DNA of 64,000 nt from Budorcas taxicolor (Eukaryota; Chordata; Mammalia; Artiodactyla; Bovidae). The position numbers and the translations under genes are program-made. Positions 37,001 to 46,920 of this stretch are shown in pieces (within the stretch, counting starts at the first letter, position 1; each line of letters begins with the position of its first letter). The stretch lies in NCBI RefSeq assembly GCF_023091745.1, contig NC_068925.1, forward strand, positions 2,418,001 to 2,482,000. The letters are read 5' to 3'. Below the pieces are notes generated by a model. The model was not told where the DNA came from. It saw only the letters and a program-made list of their open reading frames with translations, and searched no databases.

Positions 37001-39905
37001 GAGAAGTGGCCTGCTGAATGCCCCAGTCTCTAGAGACCATGTTTCTGTCTTTAAAGATGAGAACAATAGGGGTTGACCTTAATAGCATCTGAGGTTGACT
37101 TTTATCGGTACCTCTTCTCTTTACTGAATAGCCTTGGGGTTGTCTCTTCTCATGGTGTACCAATGTCAAATTGGGGGGTGAGGGGGCAGGATATGGGGGT
37201 TCCTATCTGTGCCGAAGTAAAATCTCAGCATTGGAGCCATGGCTGGCTTTAGAGCTAGCAACAGAAAAGTTATTTTTATTTTCTTACAGTGCTTACTTTT
37301 CTGGTGCAGAAAGATTGTTGGGAACAGACAGGAACCAATGTGGGAATTCAACTTCAAGTTCAAAAAACAGGTATGTGTTTTTATCATCTCTGTGCTTCTC
37401 AGGTAATACCTTGCTCTGATTTTATTAAACATAAAATTGCCTTTTTAAAATCAGATACTACACATTAAAACTTATAATGATGTCATGAAAAGAAAGAAGG
37501 AATTATTTTATATGAAAGAGGCACAAAGATTTAATAGCTTAATGCATAGAGTAAACCTTGAGCAGATCCTGGATTAATGAACAATGAGATACCTCTTTAT
37601 GTATAAAAGACATTTTTGGTACAGTTAAAGAAATTTGAAGATTCTGTGGATAGTAGATATGAAATTATTGTTAATTTTTTTTAGGTGTCAGTGTTACCTT
37701 CAAATGACTTTGCCTCCCCCACCCCAGAGCTGTGATTTTTTTTAAACATATGAATATATATGTATATTTATAAAATGAGAGATGTGAGAGGAAAGAAAAC
37801 AAATATGGCAGAATAGCCAATGGTAAAGGGTATACAGGAGTTTATTGCATGATTTTATTAATTTTTCTGTATACTTGAAGACTTAAAAGTAGGGGAAGGG
37901 AAAGAACTTTGTACTGAGGTTATTTGCCTAAGAATTTTTTTTTCAAAGCAAATGTATCTGTAAACAAAAATAATTCACATGGTTTTATATATCAGGCAAT
38001 TTGAGGAAGCCGCGGGGAGAGGGACTGCCAAGAGTGTTCGCAGGAAGAGCAGATACTATTGTACCTTTCTTTCTGCTTTTTGCTTGGACTGTACCTGAGA
38101 TCTTGGCTACTGAGAGGACCTGTTCTGCATGTCCTTGCATGTGTTTCTTCATCTTTCAAAGGGCTTTCCTTGATCGGTGTAAAAGCTGATTTATATATTA
38201 AAGAGAGAAGAGATAACAGAAAAATGGATCTCAGCAGCTTTAGTTAAGCATTTTCATTGGTGGAGTCTTAGAGCCATAACATTTCCTCTAACCCATGAGA
38301 GTAATTCTTAATTCTCCTCAGTCCCCAAGATTAAAGAGCAAGTGTATGGGAGGATTGCAGCCTCCCATTCAATACGAAGATGTTCATACCAACCCAGACC
38401 AGGACTGCTGCCTACTGCAGGTCACCACCCTCAATTTCATCTTTATTCCAATTGTCATGGGAATGATATTTACCCTGGTAAGTGGAGACAGGATGTCATC
38501 CTCAGTTCTTTTGTAGACTGTCACTGTACCTAGAGTTTGAAAGATTTGTATATTTAACCACTGAGGAAGAAATCTTTGAAAAAAATTATTGTTTAAAGTA
38601 ATTTTAAACAAACTCTGAAAACTGACTTTTATATTAGGAATAGACTTATTTGTGGAGAAGTTAATTATGTCTGAGAATATTTTACTTCTGTTTCATTCTC
38701 CATAGTGAATAGAATGGTTTTGTATCTCCTGTGTTTGAGAAACATTATCCCATTAAGGTTAATGATAAAGCTTATGCATGGGCACTATATGTCAGGATCT
38801 GAAGCATGAATGTGGTATCATAAATGGAATATTAAAATGTAGGGTTACCAGCTCTGTCCTTTGTGTAATTCTCTTGACTATTCAAGGTTTAGCTAAGAAT
38901 TAGATTAGTAAACAACAAATATGCCTCTGGTATATTTTCCATATTTTTAACATTTTTAACTGGATTGGCAACTGGAAAGTTCATGCAATTTATCTTTTCT
39001 GTATTTTTGGCTTATGTTCAGAGATATGTTCCACATTGAAAATAGCTTTATTCTTTTTTTAATGGTAAAATAATAATGCATACTTCATGTGAAGAATTAA
39101 ATAATACATAAACATGTTGAGACAGTAAAGGTAACTTAGACTTGTATCCTCTAACTGCACTTAACTTCTGGGGAATTGTTCTTTAATGTTTCTGTTAATG
39201 TATACATGTAGATACCCACTCTCTTAAATAATTTTGTATAATTCAAAGTATGTCATATACCTGTTTTTATGGTAGCCATCTCATTAAGCCACATTAATGA
39301 CTTATTTATATACTCATATTCCATATTCTTCCTATTCATATAATTCTCTACCCATCTATATATGTTGATATATAAACACATTTAGAGATTTTGTGGTTTA
39401 TTTTCCAAAAAAAATCCCTTCAAACCATCTCTTATAAAGTTTTTAAAAATTGTCAGTGATGGTACTCTATGTGCACATATCCTAATATTTGCAGCCATTT
39501 GAGAGGCTTTCTTTAGCACAGTTTAAATATACGAAGCTAAGAAAAACTTATAAAAACCACTGTTAATTTTTAATATTTTTACAAAGGTGCTGGTAGTGTA
39601 ACTTAGAGATTATTTTGTGGCCTAGTCCATGTCAGTTGTCTAGACTGTTAAATTTCAGAATGTGTCATAGGAAAAGAAGGTTGTTAAATTTGGGTATTGA
39701 ATTTACTTTTCCCTCCCAGTTTACTATCAGTGTGAGCACGGACATGCGGCATCATCGAGTGAGACTGGTGTTCCAAGATTATCCTGTCCATGGTGGTCAG
39801 AAACTGCGCAGTGAACAGGGTGTGCAAGTCATCCTGGACCCAGTACACAGCGTTCGACTTTTTGACTGGTGGCATCCTCAGTATCCATTTTCCCTGAGAG
39901 CATAG
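25032..39905 (+). CDS. TMEM183A: TMEM183A, transmembrane protein 183A (8 coding exons, 376 aa)
   Basis: Spliced coding region: 25032-25140, 25334-25423, 26239-26406, 31994-32153, 34600-34780, 37290-37370, 38322-38477 and 39720-39905 (TAG at 39903). All joins use GT..AG and keep one frame, giving 376 residues, equal to the human protein length as I remember it. Residues 1-36 are basic and proline-rich; the start MARGPGPL was chosen by similarity, although MPKRGKR at codon 18 is a second in-frame ATG. Residues about 96-121 are acidic, then lysine-rich (SRKKKSKRH), a possible nuclear signal. Residues about 134-175 ([28 protein letters not shown]) fit an F-box-like pattern. Residues about 300-318 ([16 protein letters not shown]) form the single hydrophobic segment. 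The C-terminus ([12 protein letters not shown]) is as in the family. Its biochemical function is not established. No frameshift or internal stop is seen. Identification is from remembered orthologues. Confidence 0.96.
25141..25333 (+). other. TMEM183A: TMEM183A intron 1
   Basis: Short phase-1 intron inside the CpG island, donor gtgggc and acceptor tttcag. Nothing else recognisable. Confidence 0.85.
25424..26238 (+). other. TMEM183A: TMEM183A intron 2
   Basis: Phase-1, T-rich intron (donor gtaggc, acceptor ttctag). It contains a 29-bp tandem duplication at 25,965-26,022, each copy with a pyrimidine-rich tatttcag, and a T-run at 26,080-26,097. No interspersed repeat recognised. Confidence 0.7.
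26959..27225 (+). mobile_element. Bov-A2 SINE (dimer) in TMEM183A intron 3
   Basis: Two successive Bov-A monomers, each starting ggagaagg(c/a)aatggcaaccc and ending gtcggacacgact, separated by a short tttacttttactttt linker. Perfect 11-bp target duplication aatgtgccaat at 26,948-26,958 and 27,226-27,236. Confidence 0.94.
27305..27625 (-). mobile_element. CHR-type SINE, antisense, in TMEM183A intron 3
   Basis: About 320 bp resembling the antisense of a cetartiodactyl CHR/ART2-type element: an initial T-rich tract, ttggctgcactaggtctctg, then cagggattgaacctgtgtcc (the tRNA-like B-box complement) and ccactgcactacaagtgagg at the end. Divergent; boundaries approximate. Confidence 0.75.
27791..29172 (+). 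mobile_element. BovB LINE, 5'-truncated, sense, in TMEM183A intron 3
   Basis: A 1.38-kb BovB with a perfect 12-bp target duplication, ttgaaataatca, at 27,779-27,790 and 29,173-29,184. It covers the RT domain: [17 protein letters not shown] near 27,838-27,880, [15 protein letters not shown] near 28,087-28,130, a [11 protein letters not shown] catalytic block near 28,395-28,430, and the C-terminus to the tail. Frameshifts at about 28,190, 28,300 and 28,450 inactivate it. It is in the same orientation as the host gene. Confidence 0.95.
29390..30190 (-). mobile_element. Old mammalian L1 3' region, antisense
   Basis: Degenerate antisense L1 (L1M type): atctttgttgagacaaaat, aggagtgaaattgctagatg, aggaattgccaagctttc and ttgaatattttatgtgc are typical complements of old L1 ORF2/3' UTR. 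No open frame. Within TMEM183A intron 3. The next stretch, about 30,270-30,660, looks like another old LINE piece (cttcaacaattatcaactcatggc), less certain. Confidence 0.65.
30661..31993 (+). other. TMEM183A: TMEM183A intron 3, distal unique part
   Basis: AT-rich intronic sequence up to the acceptor ttatttctatttcag-like tract before exon 4. No repeat, RNA gene or credible frame recognised. Confidence 0.6.
32373..33901 (-). mobile_element. Inactive mariner DNA transposon in TMEM183A intron 4
   Basis: Terminal inverted repeats: left ataggttggtacaaaagc and right complement ttaggttggtgcaaaagt, each next to a TA (32,371-32,372; 33,902-33,903), the mariner target duplication. Length without the nested SINE is about 1.3 kb, the size of a full mariner. 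Minus-strand remnants of the transposase DNA-binding region are visible: [10 protein letters not shown] and [21 protein letters not shown] near 33,590-33,723, and [28 protein letters not shown] near 33,377-33,480. The reading frame is shifted and stopped many times and the catalytic part is only traces. Mariner assignment rests on TIR, TA and N-terminal motifs. Confidence 0.92.
33099..33318 (-). mobile_element. Bov-tA SINE, antisense, nested in the mariner
   Basis: Full-length antisense Bov-tA: agaaaagtgaagtcgctc start, gccatttccttctccagggg core, ggatcggacccaggtttccc (tRNA-like part) and gagccaccagagaagccc end. Mariner sequence flanks it on both sides. A clear target duplication was not found, so the ends are approximate. 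Confidence 0.88.
35160..35282 (-). mobile_element. Bov-A monomer SINE, antisense, in TMEM183A intron 5
   Basis: 123-bp antisense monomer with a perfect 13-bp target duplication, ttaaatcatgata, at 35,147-35,159 and 35,283-35,295. Confidence 0.93.
35296..37289 (+). other. TMEM183A: TMEM183A intron 5, unique part
   Basis: The rest of intron 5 (whole intron 34,781-37,289, phase 0, donor gtaagt, acceptor ttcttacag). No recognisable repeat or RNA gene; short frames here have no family resemblance. Confidence 0.6.
37371..38321 (+). other. TMEM183A: TMEM183A intron 6
   Basis: Phase-0 intron, donor gtatgt, acceptor ctcctcag. AT-rich; nothing recognised. Confidence 0.7.
38478..39719 (+). other. TMEM183A: TMEM183A intron 7
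   Basis: Phase-0 intron, donor gtaagt, acceptor ccctcccag. It separates the hydrophobic segment's exon from the last exon. AT-rich; nothing recognised. Confidence 0.7.
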
Positions 39906-40410
39906 ATATTGCTTCCTGTCACTGAGGGCAGCCTTGAGCTAGGCCAGTCCATTTGTAATCAGATTCCAGTTTGGAAGGGGCAGCTGGATTGTATATCTAG
40001 TCAATAATGCACATGCTCTTTAGGTTTCTGGGGTTCCTGGTAGAAGAAGGAGAAGGATTGAATCAAAAGGAAAAACAACTATGATTTTTAAACATATTTT
40101 AATGTAAAACTTTGTATTTGAAAGGAGAAACCTGGGCCTGTTTTCTGTGTTAAACCCCATTTGGTGCTACTGAGTTTGTTCTTTATTCTTTTACCCCAGC
40201 CAAAGTGGATGATCTTGCTTTAGGGGAAAATTAAACTCGTAAGTCTCCAAACAAGGAAATTTTACCATTCCTTTATGTATCAGAGTAACCTTAGAGGCGT
40301 AAAATTGTTGCTACTCTTGCTTTCAGTTTAGCTGCCCCTCAAATTCAAGTGAATATTTCCTTGTTTCCCTTTACCCTTATCTAGAAATAAAGCAGGTGAC
40401 AGGGTTTTCA
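39906..40410 (+). terminator. TMEM183A: TMEM183A 3' UTR with candidate poly(A) signal
   Basis: After the TAG at 39,903-39,905, an AATAAA at 40,386-40,391 is followed by a GT/T-rich tract (cttgtgtatctttc at about 40,428), the usual order of a cleavage site. An ATTAAA at 40,230-40,235 is a possible weaker proximal signal. The transcript end is inference from motifs only. Confidence 0.6.
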
Positions 40411-40656
40411 GAATCTTAATGAGATTGACTTGTGTATCTTTCTTTAAAAATATTTGTTGCATAAATTTTTTTGGCCAGTTTTGAATTTTAGGTTTGGTTT
40501 TTTTTTTTGCATGAAGCTGATAGTGGTGATAATAATGATTTTGTGTTATATTAGGAACTTTTCATAATATCTCTAGTTCTCACAATCCTGCAAGGTGGAT
40601 GATACTGTTCCCATTCTCTGGCTGAAAAAAACGGAATCAGTGACTTACCCAAAGCT

Positions 40657-40874
40657 GTCCTGTCCTGTGCTTAGTTGCTCAGTTGTGTCTGACTCTTTGC
40701 GACCCCCATGGACTGTAGCCTGCCAGGCTCCTCTGTCCATGGGGATTCTCCAGGCAAGAATACTGGAGAGGGTTGTCATGCCCTCCTCCAGGGGACCTTC
40801 CCAACCCAGGGATCAAACGCAGGTCTCCTGCATTGCAGGCAGATTCTTTACCACCTGAGCTACCAGGGAAGCCC
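40657..40874 (-). mobile_element. Bov-tA SINE, antisense, just beyond TMEM183A
   Basis: Full-length antisense Bov-tA, including the tRNA-like end (cagggatcaaacgcaggtc) and gagctaccagggaagccc. Perfect 10-bp target duplication acccaaagct at 40,647-40,656 and 40,875-40,884. Confidence 0.95.
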
Positions 40875-40884
40875 ACCCAAAGCT

Positions 40885-42949
40885 ATAATACCCAATAAAT
40901 GGCAGAGCCAGGATTCTGACCCTTTGCTATGCCACAATTAAAATGGTCAGTGTCATTATTCTTATGGTAGATGTCAGCAAAGGGAAGCAGGCAAATGAAC
41001 ATAGATGGAAAAAATAAAAGGATGAATAAAAAGTTGATTGTGCTAAACCTTATCCCTAATCAGCCTAAATAGTATGTAAGATCCATGAAAGAATCTTTTA
41101 AATATATGTTTCTAAGTAAAATGTAAAACCATGAAAGTTACTGCAGGAAGAATAGTGATTAAATTGTTGAAAAGGCATTTATTATGGTGAAGGTCCTTTA
41201 AAAACTGCATTCCCATATTGGAACCAGACTTCGGCACTGGAAGAATTTAGTGCGTCCTTTGTTGCGCTCTGCCCTGTGCTACCTATCAGAGCTGGTCTTT
41301 TCATCCCTGCAGGAAAACTAATGTCCTCTGCACTCTGAGAAGATCATGTTTTTGTTTTGGTTTTTTGCTAACAAGATAACTTTGCTGCTTGTCTCCTGCC
41401 CCACCCGCTACCCAAATTAGCTAGGGGGGATGGATGTTAGCTAGATACTGCCACAAGGTGGGCATTAAGACCATATTCCTTAAACTTGAAAATTCAATGG
41501 GGGCAGTACAATCCTGAGCTTAACTGCTAAATGAGTATTGTTTTTTCCTTACCATTCTCCCTACCCCCTGCTATTTACAGAGTATTCTTAGGAAGGATCT
41601 GCTTAATACTGGTGCTAATAGCTAACCTTACCCCACACTGAGGTGGGTACTAAAGCTGTTCATGCAGAAAGTGAGCTAGGTCAGTGAAAAACAGAATTGG
41701 GGCATTTAAATGATTTTTTTTAAAAAAAAGGACAATAAGCACCTTAGAGATCTCTACAATCAAAAATTGCCTCTGAGGCAGAAGGAGAGAAACACACAAT
41801 TCCTAGTGTCCTTATAAGATGCCATGGAGCAGAAGAGAGATGTCTAGTGAATTCTGGGTCCCCTATTTAGGAGTTAACTTTTAAAAGGGGAGTGAAGTAA
41901 AATTGGCTTAATGATTGTGTCCTGACTGAACTTCCTGGTTTTTGTATCAAACTCCATGGTATGATAGATAAAACATTAAACATTGCCTCAGCTGTTCTCT
42001 TAGTAAAACATTGACACTTGGTAAAGTATTACCTCTGCATTGACTGAGTTGCATTTTAGTGAAAGGATATAAAGTGTCTCAGGGATTTCCTTTTGATGGG
42101 AACCGAAACCATCTGGAGAAGAGTCGGAACTTTCTGGACTGCTTTTATAAAAACTGCTATGTACTTTCCACTTCTTTAAATACGTTCCTTGAATTTGCTT
42201 TGAGGGTCAGACAAACAAAATATTCAGGTTCATTTCTTACCCCTCAAGTAAGTCAGAATTACTCAGATTTTCCTGCCTTCTACTAATGACACAGAATTAA
42301 TTAAGCCAAATGGTGAATATATTGGAGGAAAGAAAAAAAAAATGGTTATACGTTTCAACTACAGCATTTGTTGCTGATATAGAGCTTGTGTGTTTATAAG
42401 TCTGTACACATTGCATGTGTATAAAATCCTTAACATTACTAGCAGTGCTTACTGGGCAATGTAAAGGACTGAATAGGCACTGTGATGAAACTTCACAAAC
42501 CAGATGGGAAAGATGCATTAATTGTCACAGGGTACAGGGTACGGTGCAATTAAAAGAAAATGGTCAGATTTAACCAAAATTTGGCATGAATTTTGGCATT
42601 TAAAACTGTCTTCCTATTCTGTACATACTATAGACAAAACATTTCATTTTATATTAACAGTGTTAGCACAGCCAAGCGACACAATTCACTTAAGCTTGCA
42701 CTGTGGAAATTTTTCTGGCTTTCAAGTTTCTCCACTTAAAACATGGGCGCAACCAAAGGACGAATAATAAATGGGCAACAGAGTGTGAAAGGCGACAAAT
42801 CATTGGCAAATAATTACAAGGCCAGTACAGAGACCAATTTATGGAGGAGGTGGTTAGAGACAAACGTAGGTTCAAAGGGTACGTGCTGCTCTTCACTGGG
42901 ATGGAGGCAGGGCTCCCTTGGGCCCTAAAACTTGACTGGCGTTGGGCAA
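40885..42949. other. Intergenic spacer TMEM183A-PPFIA4
   Basis: About 2 kb of mainly unique sequence. No repeat family, RNA gene or plausible coding exon was recognised. Confidence 0.6.
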
Positions 42950-43330
42950 AAATCGGGCGCCCTGCCACCTCTCCAGAGACTCTCCAGCCGAGCCAAGATG
43001 GCGCGCAGGCCCAAACGGCTCCACGTCACGAGGGAGGGAGCGCCGCGGAGGGGGCGTGGCCTCGAGGGGCCGGTCGCCCCGCCCTTGAGGTGGTGCGGGG
43101 GCCGTCCGCAGAAGGAGAGGGCGGGGCGCTTCGGCTCGGGGAGGCTGCGGCTGCCTCCGCGCCTGCTCCGCTCGCGAGGACAAGTCCGGCGCTTCCAGGC
43201 CGGGGCGGCTTCCTGCGCAGAGCCAAGCTGCCCGGCCTTCGGTGAGTGCAGGCAGGTGAGCCTCCAGAGCCCAGGGTGCGGGAGGGATTTCTGTTTTTCC
43301 CACCGCCAGCTCCCCTCACAGTTTGAGAAG
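42950..43330 (+). promoter_or_regulatory. PPFIA4: CpG island: probable PPFIA4 promoter and non-coding exon 1
   Basis: A sharply bounded CpG-rich block about 3 kb downstream of the TMEM183A stop. It contains a YY1-type aagatggcg (42,995-43,003), GC boxes ggggcgtggc (43,051-43,060) and gggcggggcg (43,119-43,128), and no TATA box. A strong splice donor, ttcg|gtgagt, ends a putative exon at 43,241. The next + strand gene is PPFIA4, whose ATG exon is preceded by a 5' UTR acceptor at 57,890, so this island is the likely first exon. Assignment is inference from position and orientation; a separate non-coding transcript is the alternative. Frames crossing the island are GC artefacts. Confidence 0.6.
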
Positions 43331-45180
43331 GAGGTCTCAGTCTAGCGGTTCTTGGGAAACAGCACCTTTTACTCAAACGTGTCTCCGGTAGATACTTTTC
43401 CTGCTGCCCCTCACCAGTCTTTGCAGTGCCCTGTGCCCTTGAGGATGAGAATGAGAGGACGATGCCCGATTTGCGGGGAGTGCTTGGAGTCCGCCCTCAG
43501 CTCCATCAGCTCGGGACGGGGAGTCTGAGTTGGCAAGTCTTCCAGGGGGAGCTGGGTGGACCGCGCCCCCGTTTCCCATGCAGAAGAGTCAGAGAAGAAG
43601 CGCTGGGGCCAGCTCCGCTGCTTTGGCACAAGGGGTACTGTCTTCGTTCTTCAGGGGTTCTTATCGCCTCCCACATTGCTCATATCAGCCGTTCTTAATA
43701 TTGCTCACTCTCCATTCCTCGAACTGCCAGTCTCAGGTTGTGCCAGAGATGCCCACATTTCTGCAGTGCCAGGGGCGGTGGAGTGGAAGGAGCAGCCAAT
43801 TGGAGGTCTATTGAAGGTGGGGTTCAGGATGGGCGCAACCATAAAATAGGGCTGGGTAGAAATTCCTGAGCGGGGAGAGTAGGAGTGGGGAATTGACTTT
43901 CCACTACGCAGTTGAGATATTTTCCAGTACAGTTTGGTTGTGAGTGGGAAAAGAGAGGTCTGGTTGAAGGACTTGGAAACGTGATGTGGCTGGGTTTTTT
44001 GTTTTGTTTTGAGAAGGGGTTGCCAATGTCACCTTTAAGGAGAAGTATGCTGGTAGAGGGATAGGGGTATTGAGACTGCTGTCCTCTGGTGAGCCAAGTT
44101 GTTGAGGAGGAGGCTGTCCTTAGCATGGAGAGCCTCTCCTGGTGGGATCTTAGTAGCCCCTTTTGGGTTCTTCCCTCAATCTTGCCAGTTGGAACTGGTA
44201 CCTAGTACTTTGTTCAACATCCAACAAATATTAATTGGGCATCTACTGTAATGCCAGACACCATGCTAGGTGCTAAGTCTTCTGAAGGCAATTTAGGGCC
44301 ATGGAGCACCTGAAAGGTCCACACAGCAGATACCCTGTTAACAGATCCATTCCTCCTCCACCACCAGCACCAATTTTGTTACACTCCTATTGGATTATGA
44401 AAAGATCTGGGTCCACATCCTTTTAAATAACTGTCTTACTTGGATTCCAACCTATCCACCCTCTGCCACTAATAATTAGCCAGGCAGTCCCAAGGAAAGC
44501 TACCTTAAAAAGGAAGTGTTTGAATGATTTCCTTTGGCTGTTTTCTAGGACTTGGCCCTGAGATGTAAGGAGGCTGCCTGGATTAAGAGGCACCGGGAGA
44601 TGAGACAGTGAATGCACAGTGGCTATTGAAGGCCAAGAATGCACTTGACACCCTCCACAATGAGAGACACCATCTCTAAAAGATAGAAGAATGGGTGTGG
44701 GATGGGGGTGGGGATGTGGGAAGGAAATCTCATCCAGTGGTATCAGGGCATGTGCTGCTGAGCTTGTCATCATGCCAGAACTGTGACATGCATAAGGAAG
44801 GTCTTGCAGCTGGATGGTAAGGAGGGATTGGATAGGCAGGGAAGGGCAGGCAGCCAGGATGCTGGGTCTCCTCTCTAGGTTGATTGCTGAAATCTTAGAG
44901 CTGGAAATAGTTGTCAGGGATTGTTTGTGGGTCCTTTCAGAGCCACTGAGGATAGCAGGGTGAGAGCTAGGGGAGAGGGAGAGTAGTCAGCTTTGGGGGC
45001 AGTGAAGCATGGTGAAAACTCAGCAGGGCCAGGGAGGTGGATACCAATGGGTCTTTAGAATATGGGGGAGAGTACTGAAGTCTTTCTGTGCCAGGGATAC
45101 TGTACTCTGTGGCTATATGCCCTTGGATAAGTTGATATAGAAATAAGGTGTGGTTTCTAAGTGGTATGGAGTTATGTGTG

Positions 45181-45212
<32 letters not shown>

Positions 45213-46416
45213 GAGAGGAGGAGTTGGTAGGGAGCAGGCAGCTGCCTCAGAGTTTAGGTTCTGGGTAGGGAATTGGGAGAATTAGAGGAGAGGGAGTAGG
45301 GTCAGAGGGAGAGACAAATATATATTGCAGCCACTTGAAGTCACCATATGTCCCCCTCTGGCTGCTAGCTCACTAAGTATAATTAGCTCTGGGGGGCATG
45401 CGGTGCTGGCTCCCAAAAGCGTGGCACTTGAAATAGCCACCAGAGTAAAGAGTACTCAGAGGGGTGCTGATGCTGGGCAGACTCTGAGAGGGGGTCCTTC
45501 TAGAGGAATTTGCTGAACTGGGAGGGGCCTGTGGAAACTGAGAATATCATGGGGAAATAGCATTGAGGGAAGGAGCTCTAAGCCAGGTTCATATGAAACT
45601 CCAGGGCTGGCAGAACCTGAGGATCTGGGCTGCTGGCTCACCACTCACACAAGAAGCATGATGGCTGCCTAGCTCGTGGCTCTGCTTTCAGAGAGTGTTG
45701 GGAGCTGCAGCCCCACCTACCTCAAGCACCTTCTGTTCCCCCAGGTGAAGTCAGTTCTAGTCCAGAGAAGCATCTTGCATGTCAGTCAGGGGTCGAGAGG
45801 CCTTGGCTGGGGTTGCCTCCTTCCCAGAGTTGGGGGAGAAACCGTCACTGGTGAACTCAGTGGTCACTGCAGGTGGTGCTCAGCGCTGAAGCCCAGGATG
45901 TGCCGGAGACTGAATAGTTGATTACATGCTACTCCACATGTCTTCCTTTCTTCCAAGTAGGCTGTGAATTTCTTAAGGGTTTAGATTGTATCTTACTTGC
46001 CTTTTGTATCCATAACAAAAAGTCTACTGCAGAATAGGAAATCTACTCATAGTAATCATTGACTTGAATTAAAGAGGTCTGTCTGCAGATCCCCTAGGTT
46101 CAGTGAAGCCTTGCAACTAGTATTTTTAACCAGGAGCAGAAGATCCTCTGGGCACCCAGTACAGTGATGTTACATTAGTGGAGGAATTAGATTCTATAAT
46201 CAGTGAAGGGAAAATTCCTAAATTTCCCATAAACCATGGTAGGTGGTTTAGGTTTATATCTCTGAATAATAATACTAATGTACAGATAATGGTACACATT
46301 ATATAGTAATTATAAAAATGTATAATGTATACAGTGATTTAAAAGAGTACTTAGTTACAAGTATGATTTTGTTGCTAAGTCTCTGATGAAAATAGCTGGT
46401 TTGCAGAGAGACCTCT
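43242..46416 (+). other. Presumed PPFIA4 intron 1, proximal part, with (GT)14
   Basis: Mostly unique sequence. A (GT)14 microsatellite lies at 45,181-45,209. A short MIR/L2-like piece is possible near 44,215-44,280 (gggcatctactgtaatgccagacac). No credible exon. Confidence 0.55.
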
Positions 46417-46427
46417 GTTGCTCACTT

Positions 46428-46546
46428 GGGCTTCCCTGGTGTCTCAGTATTCTTGTCTGTGAAATCCCATGGACAGAGGAGCCTGGAAGGCTACAGTCCA
46501 TGGGGTTGCAAAAAGCATGACATGACTTAACAGCTATACAACAACA
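46428..46546 (+). mobile_element. Bov-tA SINE, sense, internally deleted
   Basis: Starts gggcttccctggtgtctcag, then jumps to attcttgtctgtgaaatccc and ends at aagcatgacatgactta. Perfect 11-bp target duplication gttgctcactt at 46,417-46,427 and 46,547-46,557. About 90 bp of the middle is missing relative to the full element. Confidence 0.92.
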
Positions 46547-46920
46547 GTTGCTCACTTTGCCCAGCCAGTGTAGTTTTATTTATTCTGATAAATTTATTCT
46601 CATAAATGCATGTCTGATGTGACTTCATAGCCACTGTCCTTTGATAGATAACTGTCATTTTAAAGGAGAGATGGGTTTCCATTCAGTTTAAGAAAAAGCT
46701 TCCTTAGGACAATGAGGGCTTCCTCATTTAGTAGCGAGCTCTTTATTCCTGAAGGATAATCAAAGAAAGACTGACCTGTCAGGGATATTTTGGGAGGAAC
46801 TCACTTCCAGCATGGGAGATTGGCCTACATTGCCTCAGAGAACCTTTCAAATAAGAACCTACAATTCCAGGTAGGGGCAGGAGTGGAGGTAGGCATAGAC
46901 ACTGGATGATAGAGAGTCTT

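Noticed and set aside
42841..43376. Overlapping frames of 100-137 codons on both strands of the CpG island
   Set aside because: GC-rich sequence has few stops; frames exist on both strands and contain promoter motifs and a splice donor.
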